DNA of 64,000 nucleotides, from assembly GCF_002234675.1 (NCBI RefSeq), contig NC_019879.2:4903325-4967324 (forward strand), given 5' to 3'. The notes under the pieces were generated by a model. It was not told the origin of the DNA and ran no database searches. It saw nothing but the letters and a program-made list of their open reading frames with translations. How positions within the stretch are numbered: the stretch's first letter is position 1; each line of letters opens with the position of its first letter. A program made the position numbers and the translations under genes. The DNA comes from Oryzias latipes (lineage: Eukaryota; Chordata; Actinopteri; Beloniformes; Adrianichthyidae). This document shows positions 12,476 to 25,300 of this stretch, piece after piece.

Positions 12476-13299
12476 GTAAAAAACTGTGTTTTGTGCATTA
12501 AAAGTCTAACTTGTTGAGACTGAGTCAAATAGAAATCAAATATTTTTTAAGCAAATTAGGGGTGTGCCCGCCATCTTTAAAAATGTACGACATTTTGGTT
12601 TTCGTGGCTTATGTGATTTTCTGAAAGAGGGGATCCTGAGGTACAGCCATGTGGAAATTGGGCGCTTTTATCACAAAATGCATGATTTTTCTACAATAGC
12701 AAACGAACTGTCTCCATTATTCAGTGTTTTTTGATTTTTCTCCTTAAAAGTATTTAAAAAAAGTATACTTTTGGTTGTTTTTCTCCTTTTTTTCTTAATA
12801 AGTCATGTTTGAGTTCACTTGTTGAATCCTTTCATGTTTCTGCAAACTTTCTTCCAATGTCTTACTTGACGCATTCACCCTCGCTAATGTGAAAGGATTC
12901 ATCATTTTTTCTTTACACCACAAAAATCTTTCTTTTGCAAAACCGCTTTATCCACATATTAACAAGGTGGAGGTTTTGACCAAATCCAATCAGACATCCA
13001 ACACACACAAAAACACTGACACTCATTGTAATGTAATAAGATATTTGATCATCAATTAATTTCAATGGTCTTTTTACTCCAAATTTACTTCTGTACATTT
13101 AACAAATTCAAACACGTTTTTTCCAAACAGAGGAGAAATTTTGTCCTCAGAATGACATACTAAATCAAGGCACGTTCCCACCAAAAAACTACAAAAAACT
13201 ACTACACCAAAAAACTAGAAATTCAGAAATATGAGAATATAACCTACAATGTCTTCTCTGGTTACATTAAAACATGCATTAGATAGTATGAAAGCGTAT

Positions 13300-13321
13300 G
13301 GGGGGGGGGGGGGGGGGGGGG
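13300..13321. repeat. Poly-G tract
   Basis: Twenty-two consecutive G residues. Length is probably unreliable in any assembly. Confidence 0.95.
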
Positions 13322-13603
13322 TAAGATGAAGGCCAATGGTTGAACCCAGAAGCCGGCCCAATGACAGAAAGAAACAGTGCAAGCTGCTGCGTCCACAGGT
13401 GATCCAGGAAGCAGAGGGAAGCAGGTCCAACCTGGTAAAACACAGAAAGGTGGCTGAATCAAATGACAATATTCAAAAATAAAATCAGGAAAAAGACAGA
13501 AGCACCTTAAGGTGATTACTAGAACTTCACCGAGATAGCTTGTAAACAAAGAAAAGCTCATCTAAAGTTCACAGAAAGAGACTTGAGACTTTGTAAAATG
13601 TAA

Positions 13604-13809
13604 CCCTTGTGCTATCTTAGGCACTTTAACATTGGGAGTTGGGTCATCTAGACCCACTAGACAGTGCGCTGAACCTTTTTTCTTCAATGATTTGTGATCT
13701 TCAGTGGTGTCCATGGATTACATGAAATCTTTCCACCTTTATCCACCTTTGTCATGGTAGGGAGAACACGTCAATGGAAGGGTGGGGTCATCTAAGATAG
13801 CACAAGCCC
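13604..13809 (+). mobile_element. piggyBac-type MITE, copy A
   Basis: A 206-bp element with terminal inverted repeats starting CCCTTGTGCTATCTTAG and ending GATAGCACAAGccc. The left flank is GTAA, one base off the piggyBac target TTAA; the right end has decayed. It is highly similar to copies C and D over its whole length, and has no coding capacity. Confidence 0.75.
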
Positions 13810-16139
13810 TGACATATATCAATAAATTCTTGTAATTCACATGAGATTTTGATTTTTCAGAAGTTTAATTTTTTTTTAAGAAATGTCCTGCTTGTGCAGA
13901 AGACACGATATTTATCACTAATCCATATCTAGGATAATTCCATCAAAAATATTTGAAAGATTGATGAATTACAACCCTTGCTGCTGTCTTGAAAAGAATA
14001 CTTCCTTTGTCTCTGTTGTTTGACATTTTTGTCTGCACTGCAGTGATGCTGTTGTTCTCCAGTGTTAGTTAGAGCTTCCAGGTGTAGGGCTCGGCTGTGT
14101 CCAAAGGTTAATCTTTAATTCTAACCTGACTCTATAAATCTGACCATATTTTGGTCTGCTCTAACTGTTGATGTAAAAGAAGAAGGAACGATGGACGATA
14201 TTTTATTTTTGTAACTTAGACCTACAAAAGACAGAAATAAATCCAATATGAGATAAAATAGTTAGGTCTGTCCCAATGATAAAAGCACTGAATGTTTTAA
14301 ACTGACATATATATAAAAAATAAACACTTTCAATCTTTTGCCAGTTTAATGAGAAATTGGAAAATGCAAAATACTTCAGACTTTAAATACATTTTCATAG
14401 CTAAATAAAAGCCTGATTTGAAATTCTGAAGCTGCTTGTCAAAATTACATTCAAAGATTGTTATATATACGGTAGTTACAGAAAACATTGGAGATTCCAA
14501 TGTCTGATTAAGATCTTGAAAGAAGAATTGGCAGTTTTGGTTCTAAATTTGCAGATAAAAGTGGCTTTGGGCGAGTGTGCATAATTCGGGTGATTTTGTG
14601 GTCGGTTCGGCAATTTTCATCTTCTCATGAACATCTAGTAGTGGCTTAAGTTAGGATGAGTGGTTGTTGGAGTTCCACTAAGTTTCTATGAACTGGAGTT
14701 TCCATGAATGCACCATGCCGCGTGTGGGAGGAGCTACCAGCTAATGTTTTCAGCCTGATAGCCACATGGAGCGGTTGCTTGTGCTTATCTCAGTAACAAT
14801 GCATGGATGCACAATGCACATCGAGAGTGTTCAGATGTCAGAAACGTCATCGCAGGAAAGGTTCAACATTTTCCCTGAAAAGGAAAAATAAAATCAGAGG
14901 ACCTGATTATAATCATTGTCTCAATGAAAATAGAAAAATATCATAAGGTTCAGGAGGCCTCAGCAGGCTTGTCCCGCTTTGCGCAGCTGCCTGGTCTGAC
15001 TGTCGGTCCGCCAGCTCACCTCCTGCGAGCCGACACAAGGCACGATGTGAGCTCTGAGTGAATGGCGTAAGAATGAGGAGTGTTTCAACGGGGGACTTAT
15101 AGACGTGGACGACCGGAGCTCCTCTGTGGTTTGGTCCACACAAACCCTCAAACTACAAAAACAGAGTCGTAGATGTTTGCTTCTTCTGCAGCAGACAGAT
15201 TGTTTGACTCTATTTGATCTCTAATGTAAGCAAAGCCGCGCGGTTATTGCTGAAACATGTAATCTCTCTGACTGGTACACCGCTGAGCGGGTATCAAGGA
15301 ATATGAGTCTATTTCCATGGACGAGCCATTGAGCGTTTAGATCCCGCCCACTTTCACTGATTGACAGACAGACCTATTCTCCTGAAAAAGCTCTTCTTGA
15401 AATAAATAAGCCATTGTGAAATACAGCAACATGAAATGAAAAAACAAAGCTACTTTGGAAAATATTGATTTTGAAATACGAGCTTCTGAAAAAAAATCAG
15501 AATTATAATAATATTCAACATAGTTAAAAATGAATATTTTAAAATGCTGTTTTAAAATAATGAACGGGTTTTAAAGCAAAATGAAATATATTGAATAATA
15601 TAATGGCTAATTTAAAATCTGTGTGCAGGTTTTTCACAATTTCATGATCTTTTTATATATTTATGAGAGATTTATTGGTTTATTGTGTTTTTGCATGAGA
15701 CCATATTTATTTAATTAATTAAATATTTATTTATTTAATTATGAACAATATAGGACTCCATATTAGTGTGTGACATTGTTATGCCAGAAATACTCACTAG
15801 AGGGAGATATTGGTGTGCAACTTAACAGTTGCTGTTCCACAAAGTAAATTACACAACATGTCTACTATGTCGTGTTTTGCTAAAATAGAAAAGTATTTAC
15901 TCAATAATAAATGTACCTTTGGGATGTCTTTACTAAACTGACAGAGGCAGTTTAGAAGCCTGGATTACATCTTTATGTAACAAATGTTTAGAGGAAAAAA
16001 AAATTGCCAGGACAGGTTTACCTGTTTTTCCCACCATCCCAGGTGAGCAGGTGCATTTATACAGAGACTTGATTACATACAGGTGGATTCTATTGATCAT
16101 AAATAGTCATTAAGGTCAACATAGGCTACACTGCAGGGC

Positions 16140-17015
16140 CTAATGCTCATTTCCGATTTTTTGGAAAGGCAGTTCACATTTCCAATTAAATGCAAATTTT
16201 TGTGATCTCCTGTGTGACCGTGAAATGACCCACAATTGACCCACATGCGCAGAAGTAGCTAACGTTAACAATGGATGTCAACAACACTGTTGTCAAAGCG
16301 GAGCTCTTTTTGCTTTATTACATTTATTTTCACAAAGGAGCCAGCACAATTACAATCTTCTCATTTTAATTCATGTTGTGTGTAATGGAGGAAGGAGAAA
16401 GATAATAAATGAAGGTGTCCCCCAGAATAAATGCTATGGACTCTTTATTAACCCGTTCTGGAGAATCCTGGAGAATCTGAGGGTCAGAAAGGGGGAAGTG
16501 AACCCCGAAGGAGGATTCGCCCTGGGTCCCCTGTGCTTCTGACCACGGTCGGAAAGGGACAAAAAAAAAGTAATCGCAGGAAAGGTTCAACACCTCACTC
16601 GGCCATTTCGCTGAAGTTTTTTTTTAAATAGCCCAGTTGCAATAAGAGCCCTGGAGTTTGGCCTGAATAGAGCTGTCACCCCAAACATGCATCCAATCGG
16701 TGAGCTCGCTTCCCTTCCACTGACTGGTCTCAGCAGCATCGTCCGCCATGGTTGTTGTTGATTTTTTAGTTCCCGCCTATTTCAACGCAGAATTATGACT
16801 TTTGTAGTGTGTCAATGACGTACGGGTCGGATACATGTGGCCTGGCCGTTCAGACGGAGGTCGCATTTCAAAAGATCGGATACGTATCAGATTCAGGACC
16901 ACATACCCAAGTGGCCTGGGTCACATTTGAAAAGATCGGATCTGTGTCGTTCAGACTGCCATGAAAAGATCAGATACAGGTCGCATAGGGGCAAAAAAAT
17001 CGGAATTGCTCCGTG
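16140..17015. mobile_element. Probable DNA-transposon remnant with imperfect inverted ends
   Basis: The left end (CATTTCCGATTTTTTGG near 16148) is mirrored at the right end (CAATTCCGATTTTTTTGC on the minus strand near 16990-17010). The right part repeats 'aaaagatcggat' motifs typical of fish non-autonomous elements. No transposase remains and no target duplication was confirmed. A segment at 16441-16600 is shared, inverted, with 38735-38890. Confidence 0.4.
16441..16600. repeat. Member of an inverted dispersed pair with 38735-38890
   Basis: 'gagggtcagaaagggggaagtgaacccc', 'ctgaccacggtcggaaa' and 'atcgcaggaaaggttcaac' occur in the same order on the opposite strand at 38735-38890. Identity is about 75% by eye. 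The class of element is unknown. Confidence 0.6.
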
Positions 17016-17024
17016 ATAGTCTCA

Positions 17025-17171
17025 GATGTCTGTTTAAAGCCCAGAGAGCATCACGAAGAACAAGGAACAGACCAGGCAGGTCCGAGATACTGTTGTGGAG
17101 AAGTTCAAAGCCGGATTTGGATACAAAAAGATTTCCCGAGCTTTTAACATCCCAAGGAGCACAGTGCACGC
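17025..17171 (+). pseudogene. Tc1 transposase N-terminal helix-turn-helix fragment
   Basis: One frame reads RQVRDTVVEKFKAGFGYKK followed by ISRAFNIPRSTVHAII and a stop. This is the DNA-binding helix-turn-helix of Tc1/mariner transposases. The catalytic domain is absent, so it is a truncated, inactive fragment next to the element at 16140-17015. Confidence 0.7.
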
Positions 17172-17880
17172 GATAATATGAAACATTCTAAAATGTTCTT
17201 TGTTATTTTTAGTTTAATAAATCAACCTTAATTTGCATGCACGATTTGAACAGTCTGTGTTTCGGGTTCGGGACTCGATGTTCGGGCCTTTGACCCTGTG
17301 GTGTATTTTTGAGAGTTAACAGGTAACATTTCCTATTCCAAAGAAAAGTCGTATTCAATACAGACATGTTGAACGTAAAACTAAAAGGTTGTGTTCATAT
17401 TTTTCTTTGCACAAACTTTTAATTGGTGCTTTTTGACAGATTCCTTAGCCCATATTCCTGCATCAAGAAGGGAGTCTGCCATATCAACAAACAAAAAAGC
17501 AAAGCCCTGCAAGTCTTGATGGCATAGGTGGAGCTTTGCCCCCTTAGCAACCAAGTTAATGTTGGTATCAATATTGACAATGATTAAGAAATCAGCTTCT
17601 CAAAGCATTGTAAAAAATTACTAATATTTTTAAATTCAATCTTGAACCCTTAAATTATTTGCTTCGCCCTTGTATTGTGTATGCCGGCCCATCCGGGCGT
17701 CCACTCTGCTGTTGTCATTTGCCACTCAGAACAGTCTTCTGCCCCCCCCTCCTGTACCCCCTATGTAATATCTACTGGCTCCACCACTGCTGACTACTCT
17801 CTCTGAATGCTGAATGCTCTCTACAATCCATCATTTTATCACTCCTTTTATCATGGTGTCGAATGTGTGTCTGTGTGTGC

Positions 17881-17899
17881 GGGGGGGGGGGGGGGGGGG
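17881..17899. repeat. Poly-G tract
   Basis: Nineteen G residues preceded by a short TGTG run. Confidence 0.9.
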
Positions 17900-18149
17900 T
17901 TCGGCACTGTTTGTCTTGTCATCTTATTTTTAAATTTTATTGTATTTTATGCACAGCACTTTGAGTGACATGAGTTGTTGTAAAAGTGCTATATAAATAA
18001 AGGTTGATTTGATTTGACTACAATAGGGATACATTAAGAGTCGTGCACCACGTCATAAGACGCTGAAGCCCTCTGCTGGGGAAAGCAAGCCAGATTGGAG
18101 TCCCTTCCACTCAAACACTGTTCAATAGTCTTCAACAGGTTTTTATTGA

Positions 18150-18175
18150 CCCCCCCCCCCCCCCCCCCCCCCCCC
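18150..18175. repeat. Poly-C tract
   Basis: Twenty-six C residues. With the poly-G tracts at 13300 and 17881 it makes the third mononucleotide G/C run in 5 kb. Confidence 0.95.
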
Positions 18176-18482
18176 GTGATTATCATAAAGAATTTACCAA
18201 TAAACTCCCTATTTTATACCACCATTGGTTGCACTTTCACCACTGTCTTGTGCTTGATCCAAGTCCTGCAGTTCATTACGGGAAATTATAGAGAACTGCC
18301 AGTAGAGACAGATAATGTCAATAAAGATTAGACTGGTCTAAATTAATTGGGCCACTTGCTGCTCTCAGCTAGCCCATGTCAGGGGTAGACATCTGATTTT
18401 TAGCTAACGCTTTCCCAATGAATGGGAAAGTTGTGCAAAGACCGATCACCAAGAGATCGGTATAGTTTTTGTGTATTTCTAG

Positions 18483-18705
18483 CCCTTGTGCTATCCAAGG
18501 CACGTTAACGTTGGTAGTGGGTCATCTGGAACCCACTAGACAGCGCGCTCGCCTGTATGTTTTATCTTTTTCTCCAATGATTTTTTTCATTTTCAGTGGT
18601 GTGGTTGCCAGATATGAAATCCTGTCCATTTTTTTCATGGGGGAGGGGGATAACACATCAATGTAAGGGTGGAATCATCTGGACCCCTACAAGATATCAG
18701 AAGGG
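18483..18705 (+). mobile_element. piggyBac-type MITE, copy B (diverged)
   Basis: Starts CCCTTGTGCTATCCAAGG and shares the internal order of the family ('ggcac..ttaac.ttgg', 'acccactagacag', 'ttcagtggtgt', 'gtaagggtgg') but is clearly more diverged than the other three copies. It ends near 'atatcagaagggct'. Confidence 0.65.
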
Positions 18706-19330
18706 CTAGTACGGTTTTCTTGTTTCCTTTGACATGTACACGTGCAGACGTATTTTTTCTTTGTTTATGAGGTGGATGACTTCAGAAATTCACTTCACTA
18801 GTCTGCTACTCCCTCTCCCTATAGAGATATTTGCTTTTCTGAGCAGTGAACCCACAACAAAAGACAAAAATGACTCCCCCATAAAAATACTTTAAACTCA
18901 AGGCAAACATCTATCAGGTTTTGACTTGGTCACTTTAAATCGTTTGTGAAAGTAAAGATCATTCTCTTGGTTCGCACACAGTTCCTTTTTAATTGGTTAG
19001 AAATAGTTTTAGAGCATATAAAGTTATTTAACGAAAAACACAAACATGAAAAAAAATGCAAATGCGACACAGAAGAGACAGAGAAAAAAACAGTATCACT
19101 TGAAAATCTTGGTAGCAAAGAAAGTGATTAAGCAGTAGGTGAAAATCTACCGTATTTTAGGTCAGCATGTGTTCTACCTGGCAAATCCTGCTTTTCCTAC
19201 TCAGTTTTTGCACTTTTTAGTGTTCTGGACGTGAACTCTCTAAAAACAGGATCTTGGTGAAAGAAGGACGACACAGTGTGCATGCTAATGCAGCTGACAG
19301 GGAGGTTGCTGCCTTCATTCAGAGCATCTC

Positions 19331-22300
19331 CTAAGCCTTTCTGTCCAGGAACTGTAGGTTTATGGGTTCAGCAGGACACAGCAGGGTTCTGGTGATGGGC
19401 TTCACTTCGGTTCCAGCAGGGTCGGGCCTGACCTCATAACTCTTCAGCAGCTAGAACAATAAAGAGACAGAACACCAGTTACAGCACCTCTTAGGAGTGT
19501 TTTCGTAACTGATTGTTCTGATCAAGACCACTACGTCTCTCGTCACGTTGACCGACAGATTTGAATACATTCAAATGCCGAAAGATAAACAGTACAAGGC
19601 AGGGCTTTGTAAAAAAAATATTGGTAAATCCAGTTTTGTGGCTAGGACACAGAGAATTAAAGCTCCCTCTTACCCTGGACAGTAAAAGGTACATCTCCAG
19701 CTCAGCAACCCGCCGGCCTAAACACGCCCGCACCCCGAAGCCGAACGGCACCGAACCAAAAGGGTGCTGCTTGATCTTATCATCCAGTCCTCTGAGCCAG
19801 CGCTGAGGCAGGAAGGTGTGCGGATCGGGAAAAATGCTCTCATCGTGGGACACGGCATAGTGACAAAGGTGGAATAACGTCTGCCGAAGACACAGACAGC
19901 TTTATTACCCATGATTCCTTTCGTTCAACATATGCTTTACATCTCCAGATTTAAACATGTTAGAGATACAAAAGTTGGAGGAGAAAACCTGAGAAAATAT
20001 TAAAAAGCAAGGATTTTGAAAAAGTTTTTTTTGGTTCTTGAAGATAGAACTTAGTCTTTAAATTGCAAATATGATGAGACCAAAAAAACAGAACGCTAAG
20101 AAAAAAAGAAATGAGCACTTTCTGGAGAGAAGGCAGCGTCCTCATCCAAAAGGCTGCAACGGTCATGGAAAACCAGAGAAACCTGGAACGCCAAATTACA
20201 GATGCTGCCCCTCCCCTCTTTATTTTAGATGCTGAAGTCACTCATCAGTAAAACACTGGCACATAATAGTTCCTGCTAAATTCAATCTGCATTTAAAATT
20301 GAGCAATTTTGTTTTTTTTTATACAGTCAACTTCAGCATTAGGACAAATGGGCTGCTGAAAGCATGACTGACAGCAGCGCTGTGGAGAACCACGGCAGGA
20401 CAGTGCTGTCACCCACATTGTAACGTAATAAATGAAAGAGGACAATTCTGGTAAAAAGCACGGACTGTATAGGAGACCTGGACTGAGTGACCCCTCCCCC
20501 TAGCGTTCCACACAGGAAGTACCCACTGGTTCCAAGAAGCCAAAATCCCATAGACTTCAATTGGGAAATAAACAGCTGTAACTCAGTCATTCTATTTGTC
20601 AGAGTAACTATTCTTGCTCTGACACCTTTTATTAACACATTCTTCCTAATGCTTATTTCTTTTCGTTATATTTTTCTGTTCAAGTTATAAACTGACCAAT
20701 CAGATGCCTCAATAGAAGTAGGTGGTCTCATGTCTAATGTTTGAAACATTTGATTGGCAGATTCAACAAAACTTGATTTCAAGTGGAAGGGGTGTGGACT
20801 TACAACACGCTCACTCCTGATTGGTGAGAGGGGGTGGCCATGGAAATGTTGATTCAGACTGATTTGGACCGATCACTGATTAGTGACGTCGTCTGGCTCC
20901 AACATGGCGGGGTTCGTATAACGAAGAAAATGACAACTGAATTAAAGTGACCCATTTTCTACGAGTGACGTCATACCCACTCAGTCCAGTTGACATATAC
21001 AGTCAATGGTTCCAAGCTACGTCTATTGCATGCATTTTTACCAACACTCAGAGGGTGCGGTTCAGACACGGGTATATCTGTTCTCAGGAGAGTGGAGGGG
21101 GTTGTGAAACTTGTGTCGTACCTGTTTTTGGAAGACATAACCTCCAACTATGATGTCATTTTCCACAGTGACGCGTGCGTTTGATGGGACCACTGGATAC
21201 AACCTGGACATTACAAATTGCAACAGAAAATCAACAGATTTTAGCAAAAGTCCTTTCTTTCCCCATGAGATGAATAAATAAAAATGTTGAAGAGAAGGCA
21301 AACGAATGTCTTTCTGCTGCTTGGTTAATATTGAGGAAAACGCCCTCTGACCTCAGCGTCTCTCGGATGACGGCTTTAAGGTACGGCATCTGACTGATGT
21401 CGCTGCTGGTCGGCACCTTGTCTCCTGGACAAACATCGATAACTTCCCGATACAACTTGGTTTGGATTTCTGGCTCCTTGGCTAAGTGATACAAAGCCCA
21501 GGAGATTGTGTTGGACGTCTGTCGCAAAGAGGGACAAAAACACAAACCTTTTTGTTTGACAAAGATCATGCAGCCTTTAACTGTTCAAAATGTTGATGGA
21601 CAATAGATTTTTTAAATTTATCAATGAGTTGCAAAAATCAGCAAAACTAGAATAGAAGGCAAATTCTATAATAGATCAGGGCCGCCCTACTTCTCAGTAT
21701 CTACGTCAGGGGTTCTCGAAGTTTTTGTAGTGGAGGGCCAAATTAGGAACTCGGGGGGCCAATTTTTGTGAAAAAAAAAAAGGATAGATAGAAAACTTTT
21801 TTTAACTTTAATGAACAAGTGTAGTTTGTACAATTAACAGGCCCTCCAGATGTTTAACCCGGAGGTTGCTGTCCAGATCTTCTACTCGTCTAGTAATTGT
21901 ATCATTTGACAGACTTTCTTTTGCTCTGGACAAACAATGTCAGCTACTTTCAGCATACATTCTTTCTACAAACTCCCCGTCACTTAAGGGCTTGCTAAGC
22001 TGGGCCATTTCCAAAGCGACAACGTAGCTACTAGCTTCTGTCACAGCCTCACTGGATTAAGCCATTTTTGTAAACATTATCTGCAGTGCAGCATAGCCTC
22101 GTTGTAGTTATAGGAGCTTGTTGTTGCGCTCCTCGCCGGTAAATTTGTCATCGTTTTTATGATATGTAATATAGTGACAATTTATATTGAATACTTTGAG
22201 CATTGCATTTACCTGCTTACAAATAAGGCACATGACTTTATCCAGCCCACGAGGTACGACAAAGTACGCATTTGTCCATTTAGCTTGAATGCGCCTTTTC

Positions 22301-25300
22301 TCCTCGCCAACACAACGTTTTTCTTTAGCCCTTGTGCTATCCTAGGCACTTTAACATTGGGAGTTGGGTCATCTAGACCCACTAGACAGTGCTCTGAACC
22401 TTTTTTCTTCAATGATTTGTGATCTTCACTGGTGTCCATGGATTACATGAAATCTTTCCACCTTTATCCACCTTTATCATGGTAGAGAGAACACGTCAAT
22501 GTAAGGGTGGGGTCATCTAAGATAGCACAAGGGTTAAAGGAACCTGCTCTGGCTCTCTTTTATTGAGGGCCACAAAAAATAATTCCCACGGGGCGCCATT
22601 GGCCCCTGGGTAGCACTTTGAGAACCCCTGATCTACAGCCTGGATGATCTGCAAATTGCCTTATTTACAGCATTTAGGGCATAAATAACTGGAAGATATC
22701 AATAACTAAGAAAGGAGATGGATGTTTCGCCAACTTCATTGTGTTTTAGACAACAGAAGATCATTATTTGACATTTCAAATCATTTCATGTAATTAACTA
22801 TGTTTGAACAAGGAATGGTTAAGTCTCTTTTAAAAAATCAAGCCCAAGGGCGCATGAAGAAACTCACTGTGTCGACTCCAGCCAGCAGAAGCTCCGTCAT
22901 GCTGCCCAGGATCTCTGTGACCGTCATCTGGTCACTGAGCAGCAGGTGTGTGAGGTACGCTCCCTCCACCTCCTTGTTCGTTTCCACATCCTGCTGGATC
23001 TCCTCCATTTTCTTCTTCACCAAATCCTCGGCTGAGACACAAAACGCCGCTCATCAGAAGTCCTTCACACCTGTCTCTTGCTTATGGCCCTGACTGTCCA
23101 TCACTTGGTCAGAGGTAGAGGGCTGCATTGGGATTGGGTCCCGCCGGGTCCCGCGGGACCCAACCCAAATCTCGCGGGATTGGGCGGTTTGGATTGTGCT
23201 GCGGGCGGGAGCGGGCGGCAAAAAATAAACCCCGCGGGATCAGTGCTGCCATGAATATCTCATGAATATATATTAGCGGACTACGTTAGGCTGTGCAGCT
23301 GTTGGATTCTTATGTACTGAAGCTCCTTGAAGGCACCAGGTAGAGACGCCCAATGGCCTCTGTCATCTAACCTGTTGTTGGGGGTGCGCCCCGCCCCGCC
23401 TCTTACTAAGAGCGCGCTTCAGGCCGTCTGTCTGCGCGCGCACACACGCACGCTTTTAACAGAACAGGATTTGTGAAAATATATTTAATATTTAAGTTGC
23501 ACATTACACAAGAGGAATGCATCAAAAGATGAGGCTGGAGGAGGGACATGGTTCTCTTTAATAATATCAATAAAAATACATGTTTTTTTTCCTGCGGGAC
23601 GGGGGACGATACAAAATCAATGCATCTCTATTACTGTGCGGGACTAAATTCTATGAGTTTTGCGGGTGCGGGCGGGAGTGGACATACATATTGCGGGAGC
23701 GGGCGGGAGTGTAACGCATACGTTGCGGGAGCGGGCGGGATTGGTCAAAAATTCAGCGGGCGCGGGCGGGAGCGGGATGAAGAAAATAGTCCCGCGCAGG
23801 GCTCTAGTCAGAGGTTCTAATCCTAGGCTAAAGCATTCATCGTGTTCTACGCCATGACGCTTAACTCCCATGTTCCCAACAAAAACCGTTCAATTGCTTT
23901 GAAAGCTCTCAAACGCAAACATGCCGATCCCAAACTAACTTTGCTCGTCCTTAAAAGTTCTGAAATATCCCACAGGTTTGCACGTTTGCTAACTTCTCCA
24001 GCTCATACATTCTCTTTCAGCTTGTTAAAGACAACATTTATGAATAACATGAACACAATATTGAGCCAAACATTAAAAAGGTCTCTTTTCTGAAACATAA
24101 ATGATCCTGAAGAGATAAAATAAAACAGCTTAAGACTCATTTCACAGCTATTTGTTCATGTAATGGGGCTGGATGCAGATAATTTACAGCCTGTGTGTGG
24201 TTACATTGACAGTTCAAGGTCAACGTACAACTCCTGAAGCAGTAAACAGGGACATATAAAACCTGTGAAGGATCCCGCTCGGAAACTGTTACGTATGAAG
24301 GTCATCAGAGCCCGGGTCCTGGACTTTGTCAGTTGAGAAAGTCGGTAGAATCTGCAAACCTTCAAGAGGTTTGATAAGACAAGCCTTAAAGCTTAGACTG
24401 CAGTCACCTAGCTGGAAAATGACCCACTAATTGGAAGTGTATGACTAAACTGACATATTGCTAACAATGCTCATCTGACATAAACCTGACGATTAGTCAT
24501 AAAAGAGCTCTTTATGACCCGGTTTTAAGTTATTTAACATTATGCTTGAGATATTAACAGCATAATTGTGTCAACCCATAGATGCACTATGCAATTATTG
24601 TTTTTTTAGCAAACTTGAGAAATTAGCTAGATTTGATTCCATTCTTTTTGAATTTTGCGTACCGACACTGAAGAGGTGATCCCAGGTCGCAACAAACTGT
24701 TTCCAGGCAGGCAAATACGGCCAGAAGACTTTGGGGAAGAGGACGACGATGGGGGAGAGACGAAACATTTCACCAACGGAAAAGATGAACTTCTGCGTTT
24801 CTTCTGGCACCACCTCGTTCATGCAGCCCATGCGAGCCTCAAACAACACTGAGCAGATGCCTGTACACAAAAACGAGCATTTAAAATAAAGGACAAAACA
24901 AGAGGCAGTGTTGCTCAGACTGAACTAGCACAATACTGGCGGCCTTTGTGCAATGGAAGGGCGGTCAACCTCTGATCGGAAGATTGCAGGTTTGATTTCC
25001 GCCTTGCCCGCCCATGTGTCGAAGTGTCCTTGGGCAAGACACTGAACCCCACCTTGCCTCTGGTGGAAGGTTCGGCACCGGACCCGCCACCAGCGTGTGA
25101 ATGGGTTTGTGACTTTAAAGCACTTTGGGCCATCAAGGAAGGTAGAAAGCGCTGTCCAAGTATTCGCCATTTACCATTTACCAATGCATGAAGGTGCTTC
25201 CTGGAAATACGAAGAAGCAAAATTAAAAGGTTGCCCCATTTAGAAAATGAGGCTAACTCAGGCGGTAGAGCGGGTAGTCCAACAACCAAAGGGTTGGCGG

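Larger units (their letters stand above)
12480..16130. other. Intergenic DNA between slc15a2 and cyp27a1, left part
   Basis: Besides the poly-G tract and the MITE, this is AT-rich single-copy-looking DNA. A GC-richer patch at about 14940-15150 has no recognisable protein reading on either strand. A short segment at 14850-14870 ('atcgcaggaaaggttcaaca') recurs at 16570 and, inverted, near 38755. Confidence 0.4.

Noticed and set aside
13215..13561. Possible exon near the poly-G tract with a donor-like GTAAAA
   Set aside because: No frame gives a recognisable or sustained protein, and the proline run comes from the poly-G tract.
19331..19450. Calling the P450 cyp27b1 because it ends INLQFLDR
   Set aside because: The heme region, J/K helices and N-terminal half ([29 protein letters not shown]) are closer to CYP27A1. 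Only the last residues recall CYP27B1.
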